A stretch of DNA of 64,000 nt from NCBI RefSeq assembly GCF_032062135.1, contig NC_092869.1, forward strand, positions 44,481,237-44,545,236, in the 5' to 3' direction. The stretch comes from Pyxicephalus adspersus. Lineage: Eukaryota > Chordata > Amphibia > Anura > Pyxicephalidae. The translations under genes were made by a program, and so were the position numbers. Positions 22,780 to 33,599 of this stretch are shown here, piece by piece. The notes under the pieces are model-generated. The model was not told the DNA's origin, did no database searches, and saw only the letters and a list, made by a program, of their open reading frames with translations. Every line of letters begins with the position of its first letter. Within the stretch, counting starts at the first letter, position 1.

Positions 22780-23165
22780 GACCTCCTCTATAAAAAGAAG
22801 TGAATGTTCCTCTTGGCTCTATTCCAGGTTCAGGTTGTCCCTTTTTGTTTCTCAACTTTCTGATCCTCTGGTATACCTGCCTTGACCCTTGGCTCTACCT
22901 GACTACTCTTGTTTGCCTCCTGCCCTGACCACACTCCAGTCTCACGTTCCTGTAACAAACTATGTTCTTGCCTGTGAGCATTCACCAGCTTCTGCGTGCA
23001 CGGGGCCCGAAACTGGGTAAAAGCCTGCAGTATGCCATCCTCACCTCTAGAGGCTCTGGAGAAGACCAGGCTGTTGCTTGGACTCTGCCCCTGTGCACAT
23101 CTGCAGCCAATTGGGATGGTGAGACAGAGGGTCCACCATCCTGCCCTGAGACAATATATCTGCAA
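22780..23165 (+). repeat. LTR-like block with a TATA box, copy 3
   Basis: Shares an ordered set of words with 27225-27650: a TATA-like CTCTATAAAAAG here against CCTGTATAAGG there. Further shared words are TTGGCTCTATTCCAGGTTC against TAGGCTCTGTTCCGGGTTC, CTTCTGCGTGCACGGGGC against CTCTGCGTGCACAGGGG, and CACCATCCTGCCCTG at the end of both. A TATA box some 20-30 bp ahead of the shared start fits an LTR promoter. The minus-strand frame at 22830-23219 (129 residues) lies inside the repeat. Confidence 0.5.
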
Positions 23166-23808
23166 TGGCAAATGCCATTGATTCCACGTGTGGAAAACTT
23201 TATTTAAAATTGCCACCATATTACATACAGTATCAAAGAAAAGAGATAAGAGGAGGACAGGACAACTGGATTTTCATTATTTGTCACATTTGTGATAACA
23301 GAACCAGCCCACTCATCCATCGCAGGTCTAGGCCTGTCTCGAGAGACACAACCTGCCCACCTCCCTGAGCCTGTGATGTCTCCGGTAGATGTAGTCTGCG
23401 ACTCTGGCCAGTGCGCTCCCCCAAGCGATGTCCTTCTCTAATGGGCCGCAGACCGGAGGTTGGGTACCTCTGTTGTATATGATTCCTGGGATAGAATAAA
23501 TATAATAAGGTTTCTTGCTTGCTGGAAACTAAAATTAGCCCCCCCCTTCACTTTTGATACATGACAGGAACCTCGAGGGGCCCACGCTTCATTTAGGTGT
23601 TCTTTTAAAAGACATAGAAAGATCCTAAACCAATACTGCAATGGTATGAAAATGTTCACTTGTTCCAGACTATTTTCTCTCATTTCCCCACTCACCATTT
23701 GCCCATTACTATATTATGGAACAATGAGGAAGGATTGCCATGGTTGGGGTTGCCATGATGTCTGCTCATTATTCTTTTATAAGAGTTATTATTAATATTA
23801 TTATAATT
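23166..23808. other. Non-coding stretch, no gene seen
   Basis: Part of it (23400-23480, GGCCGCAGACCGGAGGTTGG, into GTACCTCTGTTGTA) resembles the end of a hAT-type MITE, but no partner end could be fixed. Confidence 0.3.
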
Positions 23809-23985
23809 ATTAAACAGGATTTATATAGTGCCAACATATTACGCAGCGCTGTACATTAAATAGGGGTTGCAAATGACAGACTAATACAGACAGTGATACA
23901 GGAGGAGAAGACCCTGCCCCGAAGAGCTTACAATCTAGTAGGTGGGGGAATTTACACACAATAGGAGGGGGGATATCCCTGAGTC
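23809..23985 (-). mobile_element. L2-type tail with GCAAATGACAGAC leader
   Basis: Plus strand reads GGATTTATATAGTGCCAACA, then ATTACGCAGCGCTGTACA, GTTGCAAATGACAGAC, GACCCTGCCCCGAAGAGCTT and ACACACAATAGGAGGGGGGA. The same order is at 37268-37442, and the left part of 15650-16395 holds its continuation. The GCGCTGTACA/GCGCTATATAAAT end is the tail that L2-type LINEs and V-SINEs share. Confidence 0.8.
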
Positions 23986-24460
23986 TTATTGATATAAACC
24001 CACGGGCTAAACCACTGGCACTTACAGGTAGCTCCAATGACATCAAAGTTGCATTTTAGTAATGTCACATGATTACAGGTTCTCTTTGTAGACCCAGGTA
24101 TACATAAGATATGAAGCCTTGTTCAGGGCAATAGAAGACCTGCATAAGCATACCAAACATAGAGAAAGACAGCTTATCAGTGTGATGTTTTATTATATTA
24201 TTGATTGTGAGATCAGAAGCACTCCACAGCTGATTACGCTCAGAGAAAACATTACTATAATGAGATAGAAAAACACAACTGAATAATCAAATGGAATAAT
24301 AAATTATTACTGGGAAGTATTGGACGTTCCATAGACATCTCCACCTGCCAGTTCCTTAGCCATCAAAATGTTTACTTTCATCCTTCCATGCATTTGTTCC
24401 TAATCAAACTACAATTTTTTTTCTGTAAGGAGTGGATTAATAGCTTTTCTGTGAGAAAGC

Positions 24461-24540
24461 TTTATCTCTACCCCGAAGGCTTTATCTCTACCCCGAAGGC
24501 TTTATCTCTAACCCTACGGCTTTATCTCTACCCCTAAAGA
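24461..24540. repeat. 20-bp minisatellite, four units
   Basis: Four head-to-tail units of TTTATCTCTACCCCGAAGGC, the first two identical and the last two with two to five changes. Exactly 20-bp period. Confidence 0.95.
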
Positions 24541-24740
24541 TGACAACAGCTTCAGAAGTGTTTTCAGCACACAACTGGGTACAGGGATCCCAATTTCTGT
24601 ATAATTTTGCACAACCACAACTTTGAGTCTACATTATTATGAAATACTTATTTGCCCTAGCTGTATAATTTATTCATGTTTGGAATGTTTTCTATTTTAT
24701 AAACCATAATAAATAAATAAAAAGTTTACTGTCTCTGCAG
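24541..24740. other. Spacer, nothing recognised
   Basis: AT-rich sequence ahead of the transposon-protein relic; it ends with an AATAAATAAATAAA run. Confidence 0.3.
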
Positions 24741-24744
24741 TAAG

Positions 24745-25453
24745 TTAGAGAAGCCATGCCATAGAATTATCATTGGCTTGCTGATGGGAATGCAAGGAGG
24801 ATTCACAAAATATTTCTGTTTCCTATGCCCGTGGGACAGCCGATCTACGAAGATAATTATATCAAGCGTGATTGGCTACCAAGAGATACCTATAAGCCCA
24901 GAACAAGCAGTGCCAAGTTTCTGCCTCTGGTTGATCCGGCTAAAATATTTCTGCCACCTCTCCATATCAAGTTAGGCTTGATGGAGAACCTTGCAAAGGC
25001 CATGGGTAAATCAAATTCCATGGGTTTTCAGTACCTTGTTGGGAAGTTTCCAAACATAAGCACTGCAAAAATGATGGAAGGGATATTTATAGGGCCAAAC
25101 AATCTCTCTCAGTAGCTGAGCTAGAAGCTTTGGATGCATTCATGGCTGTGTGACAATTTCCTGGCAACCATAAGTCTCCTGCATACAAGGAAGGAATTCA
25201 GAATCTGCTTGATTCGTACCAGAAACTGGGTTGTCACATGTCATTAAAAATACATTTCTTGCACTCACATCTAGAATTCTTCCCAGAAATTCTTGGTATG
25301 GTAAATGACGAACAAGGAGAACGTTTTCACCAGGACATTCGGTTAATGGAGCACCGCTACCAAGGTTTGTGGAATGAAGGTATGATGGCTGACTACTGCC
25401 GGATGCTGTACTGCGACAATCCAGATAGAAAATCATTCTCTAAGCGTTTTTAA
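24745..25453 (+). pseudogene. Relic of an unclassified transposon-type protein
   Basis: Three reading frames in order give one protein. Frame 1 holds GLLMGMQGGFTKYFCFLCPW-DSR (to about 24850). Frame 3 holds YIKRDWLPRDTYKPR, PLHIKLGLMENLAKAM and KMMEGIFIGPN (24855-25105). Frame 2 holds LLDSYQKLGCHMSLKIHFLH, GERFHQDIRLMEHRYQG and MMADYC, ending in a stop at 25453. A CFLC pair and an HFLHSHLEFFPE-GERFHQDI core are conserved in proteins that I remember from many invertebrate and some vertebrate genomes as multi-copy, transposon-like and without an assigned function. Lesions: a frameshift near 24855, a deletion near 25105 and an in-frame TGA near 25150. Much of the C-terminal half is nevertheless well kept. 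Family naming is from memory. Confidence 0.6.
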
Positions 25454-25780
25454 AAAAACAATGGTACCTGACTGTTCAGTATATGTATATCACAATGTGC
25501 ATTATTTTACTTCACACTGAGGATGTATTAACATTCATTTCAATGGTGCAATACACATGCACGTACAATGTTAACTATAATAGGACTCATAAATCAGGAA
25601 TTGTACATGTTGGGAGAAAACTGAAAACAGGTCTAAAATCTGAAATAGAAAAGTTTGCTGTGGTTTCTGATGATTATCAAAACTAATTTTTTGTTGACCT
25701 GTGTAATTAAAAGTAGAAAGTTATGGAGGAGAAACACAATGGAGAAACACACAGAGCAACAAACAGCTTTTCCTGGCTAT
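25454..25780. other. Non-coding stretch, no gene seen
   Basis: AT-rich sequence after the stop codon of the relic; no inverted repeat that would mark a transposon end could be fixed. Confidence 0.35.
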
Positions 25781-26290
25781 TACATGTTTCAGGAGGAATT
25801 CCCAGGGATTGATAACAAATGTGCGCATAAATTAATTTATCTGATGATTAATTCCTCAGAGCTGGTTGTGGAACATCAAAATAGGTCAAAATATTGATCG
25901 TAGCAGCAAGCAACATATGAATAAGGCAGCAACGCGGGCTGTTTATTGACAAACTGGCCATGGCGGGGAGGGTGGAGGGGGCACAATCGGATCATTCAGC
26001 CATCATTTGTCATTGGTCTTCGCCATTGATCCCCAGTGTGCCTGGCTCCCCACCTCTGGCTGTGTTTCTTGCAATTTCTGCCATTTGACCCATCCTCACT
26101 TGAAGTGCTTTACCTATTGAATTATTCTTAATCTGTTGAGGAGCATAAAATGAAAAACCTTTTCCCTGCCGACAGAGAGGAACGGAGAATAAAATGATGC
26201 AGCTGAGATAGTGACTACAGGCCAGATAACCGCGCATAAACTTCACTCTGCAGCTTCTGACAGTCTTACCGCTAATCACAAGATTGACGG
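25781..26290. promoter_or_regulatory. Candidate conserved non-coding block
   Basis: Repeat-poor, with AATTAATTTATC, TGATGATTAATTCC and CTATTGAATTATTCTTAATC, a GCGCATAAA pair (25829 and 26231) and several isolated CpGs. Coding frames are closed. Reads like unique regulatory sequence; conservation is untested. Confidence 0.25.
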
Positions 26291-26590
26291 ATTCTTCCTC
26301 CCCTTTTATGTGTCTAGTTTATGGTGCTTTGTTTGTTTTATTTATTTATTGCTTATCTTCTTGCACCTTGCCTTACTCTCCAATGTCTCCCCCTCATCTG
26401 CTCATCTCTCTTTATCCTTGCCCCCTGTATTCAATTATCCCATTAATTATTATTAGTCTTCATTCTTTTTTACTTGATCTCTCTCCTCCCTTTCTGTCTT
26501 TTTCTTCTTCTTATCTATTTTGCATCTTTCACTGTAATTCTTTCTGTCTTTCCATTTTTTATCTTTCCCTTCTCTATTTTGCTTGGCCAT
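26291..26590. repeat. Polypyrimidine-rich tract
   Basis: About 300 bp in which the plus strand is dominated by C and T (for example CTCTCTCCTCCCTTTCTGTC, TTTTTCTTCTTCTTATC). The 138-residue plus-strand frame at 26284-26700 is a product of this bias: it is rich in Leu, Ser, Phe and Pro and has no domain. Confidence 0.8.
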
Positions 26591-26956
26591 CACCAAAGTT
26601 TCCAAACCAGTCCCCAAAAAAGATAACCAGCAATTCAGTGGGATTAAATGGCAATACCAATCTTTTATTATGGAAATTCTTTACTTGGGTCGAAACCTAA
26701 CTCCTTTCCAATGCCTCTCGCTCTATCTGGGGGGCTGCCCTGCTGTTCAGTTTGTACCTCTGATTTCTTATGAAATGGAAGATGCCAAAATCAGAATGGT
26801 TGCCTAAACTCGAAGAAGAGGGCTTAAGACCCCCAAAATGTAATAGAGACTTTGATGGAATTTTCAAGCCAATAAAAGGACAAAGTTTCTGCAGACCTTT
26901 TTTAATTGGTACACCTTGGTTTACTCTATGACTCTGCCTGGAGGGTGGGTGCAACA

Positions 26957-27655
26957 TGTCAGGTATGGGGCTACATGCGGTGGCAGGATAATCCCTGCAG
27001 GACCAGGGGATCTGTGCCCTCTCCAGTGTCACCCACCTTGCACTCCCCTGCTTCCTGCCAGGTCATGTGGCTCTCTGTCTGCTGCTCCCTTACCTTTGAA
27101 GACTAGAGAGTTTGGCAGGTGCGCTCCCCCTGCTGGTGGAGATGTGAACACCACCTACCTCTTGTCTCCAGCACCCCCTCTTGTGGTAGGGTAGGATGCC
27201 TGCAGGTGGCTTCCATCCATCACCTGACATTCCCTGTATAAGGACATGACTGGCAACAAGAAGTTACCTGAACAAGGAGTTCCCTTAGGCTCTGTTCCGG
27301 GTTCTAGCTATTCCTGTCTGCATCTCCAGTTGCTGAATCTCCAGTATAATAACTTTTCAACCCTTAACTACTCCTGCCTTCCACCTGCCCTGACCTCTGG
27401 CTTGTTTGACCACGCTTCTGCCTCACACTCCAGCACCTCGCCTGATTCCTATCTGTCAGTAGTCACTTGCCTCTGCGTGCACAGGGGGCGCAACCTGGCA
27501 GTTGACCGCAGCGTAACATTCCTACCATTGGAAGTTCTGGTGAAGACCGGGAAGCTGCTTAGACACTGTGCCCCGCGCACGTCTCTGCCTAATGGGCTGG
27601 TGACACTGAAGGTTCACCATCCTGCCCTGTGGCACAATGACATACCCCTTTGTGG
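26957..27655 (+). repeat. LTR-like block, copy 4, about 700 bp
   Basis: GC-rich block starting TGTCAGGTATGGGGC and ending CATCCTGCCCTGTGGCACA, so both borders fit a TGT...ACA-type LTR. A TATA-like CCTGTATAAGG lies at about 27232-27242. The second half is homologous to 22780-23165. No flanking duplication was seen, and no internal coding region follows, so it could be a solo LTR. The plus-strand frame at 27246-27659 (137 residues) lies in it and is not a gene. Confidence 0.5.
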
Positions 27656-27659
27656 GTGA

Positions 27660-28400
27660 ACAATCAAACTTTTACTACGTTGATTCATCAGATTGAGTTT
27701 AGCCAACATTTAAAAACCAAGCACCTTCCATAATTGATTTTACTGTAATCACCATCAAACCTGATCTGATCCACTTCTGCAGAACGAGTTCCCAAACTAG
27801 CTTCATTTTCCTATAGATTATCAAAGGGTTAATGTTAGATTTTCCTTCGCTCATTAATCTAACAGTTTACGCTGTCATTAGCCATAAAATAGCGAAAGCA
27901 ACTAGCATGACCGTTGACGTGTCTGCCAGATCCCCGCTGTCCACTCATAATGAATCTGACATTTTGATGGATATGCATCAGGTATGCGGTGTAGCAGAGT
28001 CATTTGATTTGTCCACAGGTAGCCCGAACAAAGCTCATTACCTTTGATGACATTTTCATATTTCCTTTAACTGACCGAAAAACCTCATTTTCAGCCCCAT
28101 CACGATGCACGCTTTCTAATTACACTTAGCCTGATAGAAGGTTTGCTGCGGTGAGAAATGACAATGTATTTTTTAAATACGTCACTCCGCCGCTCCACGT
28201 ACAAAGTCATTAAACCAGATGTCATCACTTTTCCTCTCATTCTAGGAGAATTTATTGCTGCATTGCTTTTTATTAAATGGACCTTTCAGTAGCTTTACAA
28301 GATCTTCATGAATAAATAGCTGATATGTAACAATATACAACAACAGTCAAACTTTGTTTAGAACAATTTCATCTTTCATCATGAAAATTCCTTGAGCTCC
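27660..28400. promoter_or_regulatory. Candidate conserved non-coding block
   Basis: From about 27830 to 28310 the sequence is repeat-free and dense in core sites (GCTCATTAATCTAACAG, GTCATTAGCCATAAAA, CTAATTACACTTAGC, GTCATTAAACCAG) together with CpG-bearing words (ACGTCACTCCGCCGCTCCAC). Enhancer-like texture; not coding. Function is inference only. Confidence 0.28.
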
Positions 28401-28741
28401 AGTAAGGGACTTTGCCTAGGCCAAGAAAATCTGAAAATGGAGCAGATAATAGAAATGCCACTTTAATATTAGGATACGGAACAAAACATCTTGAAAAGCC
28501 AACACGTTTTCAACCAACAGAAATCTTCCTTCTTCAGGGTTCAGTGCTGGCTGGAATAAAAATCTGGACCAAGCTAGAAGATTTGTTTTTTTTTTTTTTG
28601 GGAACAAAAAAAACAAGAACTTTTTACCTAATATAAAAGGGGTATCTAATCTTTTTTTTAAAAAAAAATGGGGTAATAGATCTGCTTTAAGCAATACCAC
28701 AATTCTAGTGCCTATGTTCAAAGCTCCAGCACTTTTTACCC

Positions 28742-29240
28742 AATAATTTTATAGCTTGAGATAATGCCACCAATCTGCTGCAAGCAGGAGGAAGTATTTC
28801 CTTAAGCTACGTACACACGTCAGATTTTTATCGCCCGATAATCGGCATCGGCCATCGGAAAATCTGCCGTGTGTACAGTCGGTGTCGTGTCGGTGTCGTC
28901 CATCGTCCGGACGACCGACCTGCCGGATCCACGGACGATGGACGACAGCCGATCCTAATGAAAGGGAAGGGGAGAGCGCGCAGCAGGGTGCCGCTCCGTC
29001 GCTCTCCCCCTCCCCTCTCCATGGAGCATGAACGGTGCTGTATGTACAGCATCGTTCATGCATCGTGCACTCCCTTGTCGTTGGAAACGATCGTGAAAGA
29101 TCCTTTCCAACGACAAAAATTGGAAGTGTGTACGCAGCTTTACTCTCCCCTTACCCAGTGATCAGATGGCAACATTGTAGCAAATCACAAAGTTTGAGGC
29201 TGCAACAGAAGCTGATTTATATAAAAAAGTTATGAACACA
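28742..29240. repeat. Older dispersed repeat interrupted by a Harbinger MITE
   Basis: The flanks CTGCTGCAAGCAGGAGGAAG (28775-28794) and, after the MITE, AACATTGTAGCAAATCACAA with GAGGCTGCAACAGAAGCTGA correspond to one continuous stretch at 39735-39815. There CTGCTGCAGGCAGGAGGAAG is followed directly by AACCTTGTAACATTG and GGCTGCAATAGGGGCTGATC. The host repeat family is unclassified. Confidence 0.5.
28805..29139. mobile_element. Harbinger-type MITE, copy 1
   Basis: A 335-bp element with ends AGCTACGTACACACG and its near-complement GTGTGTACGCAGCT. It is flanked on both sides by TTA (28802-28804 and 29140-29142), the TWA target duplication typical of PIF/Harbinger elements. The interior is GC-rich and full of short inverted words (CCATCGTCC/GGACGATGG, TCGTTGGAAACGATCG). 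No transposase. Same family as 51797-52220, whose duplication is TAA. Confidence 0.82.
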
Positions 29241-29599
29241 GAACTGAGAATTTCTTGATTGTGTCTTTTTGGAGCCAGCATTTGTTTTCTAGTATGGGTA
29301 GTATGGGAAACATTTGGGATATCAGGTTTTTATTGCTGTTTGTTCCACAATTTGTCCCGGTGGCCATAGTAGAGGGGACCGACAGGAGGGGAGATCAGAA
29401 CGGTTTACTGTTATCACCAAATCAAGAAATGAACGGAAATGTACAGATCTAATAATTTGTTGGTGTCTTACTCACCTATTGCAGGAAATGAGGGGAAAGC
29501 CCCATTGCAGGACACAGACAGGAGAAGGAATCTGACAGATTTGCATTTCCAAAATCTATCTAAAGTTTTACTTTACAAATGTCCCTAGCCTAGAAAAGT

Positions 29600-29912
29600 T
29601 GAAATTTCAACTACTATAGATTGCTTTAAGAAAAATCTGGATGAGTTCTAGCAGCACAAAATATAACTGTTTTAAAGTTTTCATGAAAAGCCAACAGAGA
29701 CTGCTGATCCAGGGAACATCCGATTGCCTCACTGGATCAGGAGGGAATTTTTTTTTCTCCTTTTGGAGCAAATTGAAACAAGGTATATAAGGGTTTTTTG
29801 TCTTCCTCTGGATCAACTATGTTTTTATGGTTTTATCTGGGATATGAAAATTTCACTAGTGTTTGAACTTGATGGGCTTTATTCAACCTGACTAACTATG
29901 TAACTATGAAAT
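29600..29912 (+). mobile_element. CR1-type LINE, 3' end
   Basis: Matches the last part of the LINE at 18950-20367: ATAGATTGCTTTAAGAAAAA, TGATCCAGGGAACATCCGAT-TGCCTC, CTTCCTCTGGATCAACTATG, GAACTTGATGGGCTTT and the closing AACTATGTAACTATG. 5'-truncated, and in the same orientation as the long copy. Confidence 0.92.
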
Positions 29913-29939
29913 CTACTTCTGCATATTAAAAACAATAAA

Positions 29940-30470
29940 GTACGGATATTTATTAAAGCGAGCATACATGAAATCATCTCTATAGCTAATGAAAATTGCA
30001 AGTTCCTAATCTGGCAGATTTTTTCCATCCGAACATATCACATCAAGCTGCACGACTCCCATCATTGCCGTCTTACGTACCAAATTACTCCAATGTACGA
30101 TATGTGTCAGAATATCATTCCAAATAAATCATCCCTGAAAATCGTTCAGAGGAAGATTGCTGAAAAGCTGCCCGGATAATTGCATAATATAATCTGCGGC
30201 TACATCTTTGCGTTATATTCTTCTCAGTCCATTATAGCCGCAGCGAAGAAAATGATTACACTCAATTGTCTTATAACCGCAAATCAAATCAATCAGTCTC
30301 CCTTTCTTATTGTTAAATCAATTGGGACAAAGCACAAGACGTCACAGAGACATTAAGCGCTATGCAAATTGTAATTGTTTCCACTCAGCGCCAAGAAATG
30401 CCATTAGCGGCGGTAATGGAACGCCTTTCAATAAACATGTACGCCCTCTATAGCTGAGGATGTTTAATTA
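29940..30470. promoter_or_regulatory. Candidate conserved non-coding block
   Basis: About 500 bp with no repeat hallmark. It has an octamer-like TATGCAAATTGTAATTG (30361-30377), GATAATTGCATAATATAATC, repeated ATCAAT/ATTGAT words and evenly spread CpGs (GGCGGTAATGG, CTTTGCGTTATA). Closed in all frames. One of the better enhancer candidates by texture. Confidence 0.3.
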
Positions 30471-32367
30471 AAAATGTGAAGAATAGGGATGATGGGCCCA
30501 TGAAAATAACCAAATCATATCTACTGCGGCACAACTTTCATCTAATGTCTCAGTATAACAAGAAAATGGACTTTGGAAGATTTCAAAAAGTTGTCCAATT
30601 TTTTTATTTGTTCGTGAGAATAATTTATGGTTATCCCAGACATTCTACTGTACTTTCATTTGTGTGATGGGTAATTAACTTATAATCATCCGACTTTGTC
30701 TGTTTTAGGGGGATTTTAGTTGTATTGTGACCCCAATTACTCATCTCCGGGATGCCGGCAAAGAGATGTAATGATGGCCATTAATCACTGATGGGTTCTG
30801 TGAAGTGAAGGAGAGGAAGGAAAGGTTGGAATACTCCTGTGTGAGTGACAATGATTCTTAAGTATGTCCTTCAATAAAACATTCATTCCCAGAAGTGTTT
30901 CAGGTGAATAATGAGGGGAAAGTAGAGAGGAGAAGTATGTGTGGAGAGGTTGTTGGGTGCCTTTTGGTGATCTCAGCCATGAGGTCTTCATTTCATGGAA
31001 TCTCCTATTTCAGTTAAACTTTTCCTGTAATATTTAATGGATTGAAACAGAAAAAAAAGAAACAAAGGTGTCAAAATCATTCTTCTTGAAAACATTGGAC
31101 CAATAATTGGGTGATGTGTCCATTTTAGGGGAAATCACTTTGGCAGTAGTCCAAGAAGCACTGAGGAATTTCCAAGCCTTGTGTGTGCCAGAAGTATAAA
31201 GAAAGTAAATAATAATAACTTTTTCACAATTACCTTTGAAACGTTACCTTTTAAGTTACCCTTCCTGACCACCCCCCCCCATTTTTTATGAAAATCCTAT
31301 TCATTGCCCTGGCAGATTCCCCGTATGCTGCAATGGGAAGCCAACCAGTCCCCCACTTCTAATGTCTAAAATGGTATTATTCTTTAACATTATGTTATGT
31401 CTTTAGGGCTTTATGTAGATTTAGTGCATTTGATGGTTTGCTCACCACTTTCTCCTCAAAGCAAACTTCCAATTTTCGATATTTACCCCCCATATAGAAA
31501 GAAAATAGTGACCATGCTTTACTTACCCTCTATGCTCCAGTGCTGCCCTTAGTTGTCTCCTTGATCTAGTCTGGAAGTCTTTTTCGGAAGAATTGGCAAT
31601 TTTGCCAAATTCATATGAGCCCATCACCTTTCTGTGGAAGGAACTTCACCATGTGGGCTGGGCTCATGGTATTCTGAGACTGAACGGCACTTACATATCA
31701 TTACAAGAACACCGCTCATTCCTAAACATGATGCCTATCCACCTCCATCATTGAAAGAAGAATAGGAACCTTCTGTGACCAAACTGGCTGCAAGACTCCA
31801 GAAAATGTAATGTAACGTTTATTGATGCTCCATCCATTGAATACTATACCTTTTTCTTTTTAGAGTTTACCTGTTCCCAGAGTTTCTCTTTAATATATAA
31901 AAAAATTACATTGCAAACAAAAAAAAACGAATGCTCAGGGACAAGGTGATTATGCAGATTAGATGGTGGAGTACAAATCTTAGAGTTGTTGGAGTCATTG
32001 TTCTAGATGAGGCACCACCAGATAACATATTGTTTTATTAGGGAGCCGCTCACCACCAGCTGCATCATCATTACAGCAGCAAACTTAAAGGCTTTTCCTG
32101 ATGAATCAAAGACTAAATCCATTTTAGGAAGCAGAGATATATAACCGAGCCAATGAATACAAATAATCTGTGGAGCTGGAATCTTTTTCTGCTGAATTTC
32201 ACTTTTCTTTATTCTGATTTATGAAAATGTACTAAATAGATATTTAAATGGGATCTATACTTATTTTGTTATTTATTTTTTAGATATATTGCTTATGTGA
32301 AAACTCTTAGCTTAAAGGCCAACATCAAGCAAAACTTTTTTGTTGTTTTGAAGTGCCTAATGATGGC
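30471..32367. other. Non-coding stretch, no gene seen
   Basis: About 1.9 kb of AT-rich DNA. Short homopolymer runs occur near 31051 and 31918, and a C9-C10 run lies at 31271-31280. No repeat shared with the rest of the window and no domain-bearing frame were recognised. Confidence 0.35.
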
Positions 32368-33045
32368 TACTGTTGGATAATGTTAAATGTTAAGAGGAAA
32401 AATGGTGGAATTCACCTTAATTTATGTTTGTGCCCGTCTATAATGGGGAGATTTCCCCCAGTAGTTTGTGTCTATGCCCCCCACAATTGAGAAATTCCCC
32501 CCCCACCCAGTAGTTTGTGTCTCTGCCCTGATTGCTCTTGCAGCCCTAGGGTAACTATAGAATCTCTATCCAAGACACAGAAGTCCCAGAGGATCCCCGG
32601 GCACTAGAGGTTAACTGGGGACAAGTCTCCCCATTCATTCACCTCGAGTGCTCTGTGATTGGCTGGGGAAAGGAACATCCTGATGACGCTTGAGCTGTCA
32701 TCTGGGTATACCTTTCTTCAGCCAATCACAGAACACTAGAGGTGATGAATGGGGAGACTTGTCCCCTATTTAACCTCTAGTGCCCGGGGATCCCAAACTG
32801 ACAGGAGGATTCCCCCACTGTGCATCCGTGGGAATCATCCTGTCATTGTGGGATAACCTGTAAAAAAAATAAAAGTTAGTTACACAAATCACACACAATC
32901 AATAAATTACTCTTTTTTTAATACACTTTTTTACACACGAATTTGCAAAGTTGAATCCCGTGTTTTTCGGGTCGGGTCTATCCGAATTCGAACAGCCATA
33001 TACAGGTCGAATATAATGACAACCCGACTTTGAACACCAACACTA
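32368..33045. mobile_element. hAT-like serial-hairpin element E1
   Basis: Left end TACTGTTGG, right end CCAACACTA, with flanks ATGATGGC (32360-32367) and ATCATAGC (33046-33053), an 8-bp duplication with two mismatches. The left border is the less certain one. Interior: the long cassette hairpin at 32591-32795, with arms GATCCCCGGGCACTAGAGGT and the complement, then AAGTCTCCCCATTCATTCAC. A smaller hairpin follows (GGATTCCCCCAC / CGTGGGAATCATCC). The right end reads CGGGTCGGGTCTATCCGAAT, as in the element at 58953. No transposase frame. Confidence 0.7.
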
Positions 33046-33097
33046 ATCATAGCCAATAAACAGATGCAATACATTTGATGGGTTCAACCACTCAAAG

Positions 33098-33590
33098 CGT
33101 ACCTAAACTCACAATTTTCACTTTACATTAAAGGGTAGACAACCCTTTTATGTAAAGTAAAAATTCTGTGTTTATTTTTCAGTGCAACACCCTTTTTTTA
33201 AGAAAAAAAAAAAAGGGTGCAGCACAATCACGTAGGTGATTGAGAATTATTGGGAGCACAAACCCTCCAGGGATACCTACATTACGCATCTGGGGAGGCT
33301 CTTGGATGTTGCTTCTGCGCATGGCCAAACATCTCGGGTGCAGTGCATGCGCAGTGAGATTGACAATTTTTTTTCCAGCCTACATCGCCCAATCTCGCAC
33401 CTGGGTCGGGTGACATAGGTAGAAGAACCAGGAAGAAGAGGAGAAGATGGCAGCGCCTGGAGCGCCGGCACAAAGACGGATGCCAGCACAACATAAGACC
33501 CGATGGAGGAGACCTCGGAACCTGGATTCAAAGATAAGTGAAATTATTTTGTTTTGGGGGACTTTTGAGTTTAGTTCCTCTTTAAGTCAA
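33098..33590. mobile_element. Non-autonomous element with CTAAACTCA ends
   Basis: The left end reads CAAAGCGTACCTAAACTCAC, the right end TTTTGAGTTTAGTTCCTCTT, inverted relative to each other over about 18 bp. The interior holds an A/T-rich fold-back (TTTACATTAAAGGGTAGACA / CCCTTTTATGTAAAGTAAAA) and a GC-richer part with GCGCATGGCC and GCATGCGCAGTG. A related terminal piece (TTAAAGTGGACCTAACCTGA) lies at 47458. No coding capacity; short frames on both strands are chance. Confidence 0.65.
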
Positions 33591-33599
33591 GCTGCAAGA

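Noticed and set aside
22830..23219. 129-residue minus-strand frame as a gene
   Set aside because: It lies in the LTR-like block homologous to 27225-27650, and its translation has no domain.
26284..26700. 138-residue hydrophobic frame as a membrane protein
   Set aside because: It follows from a polypyrimidine tract, which yields Leu, Ser, Phe and Pro in any frame.
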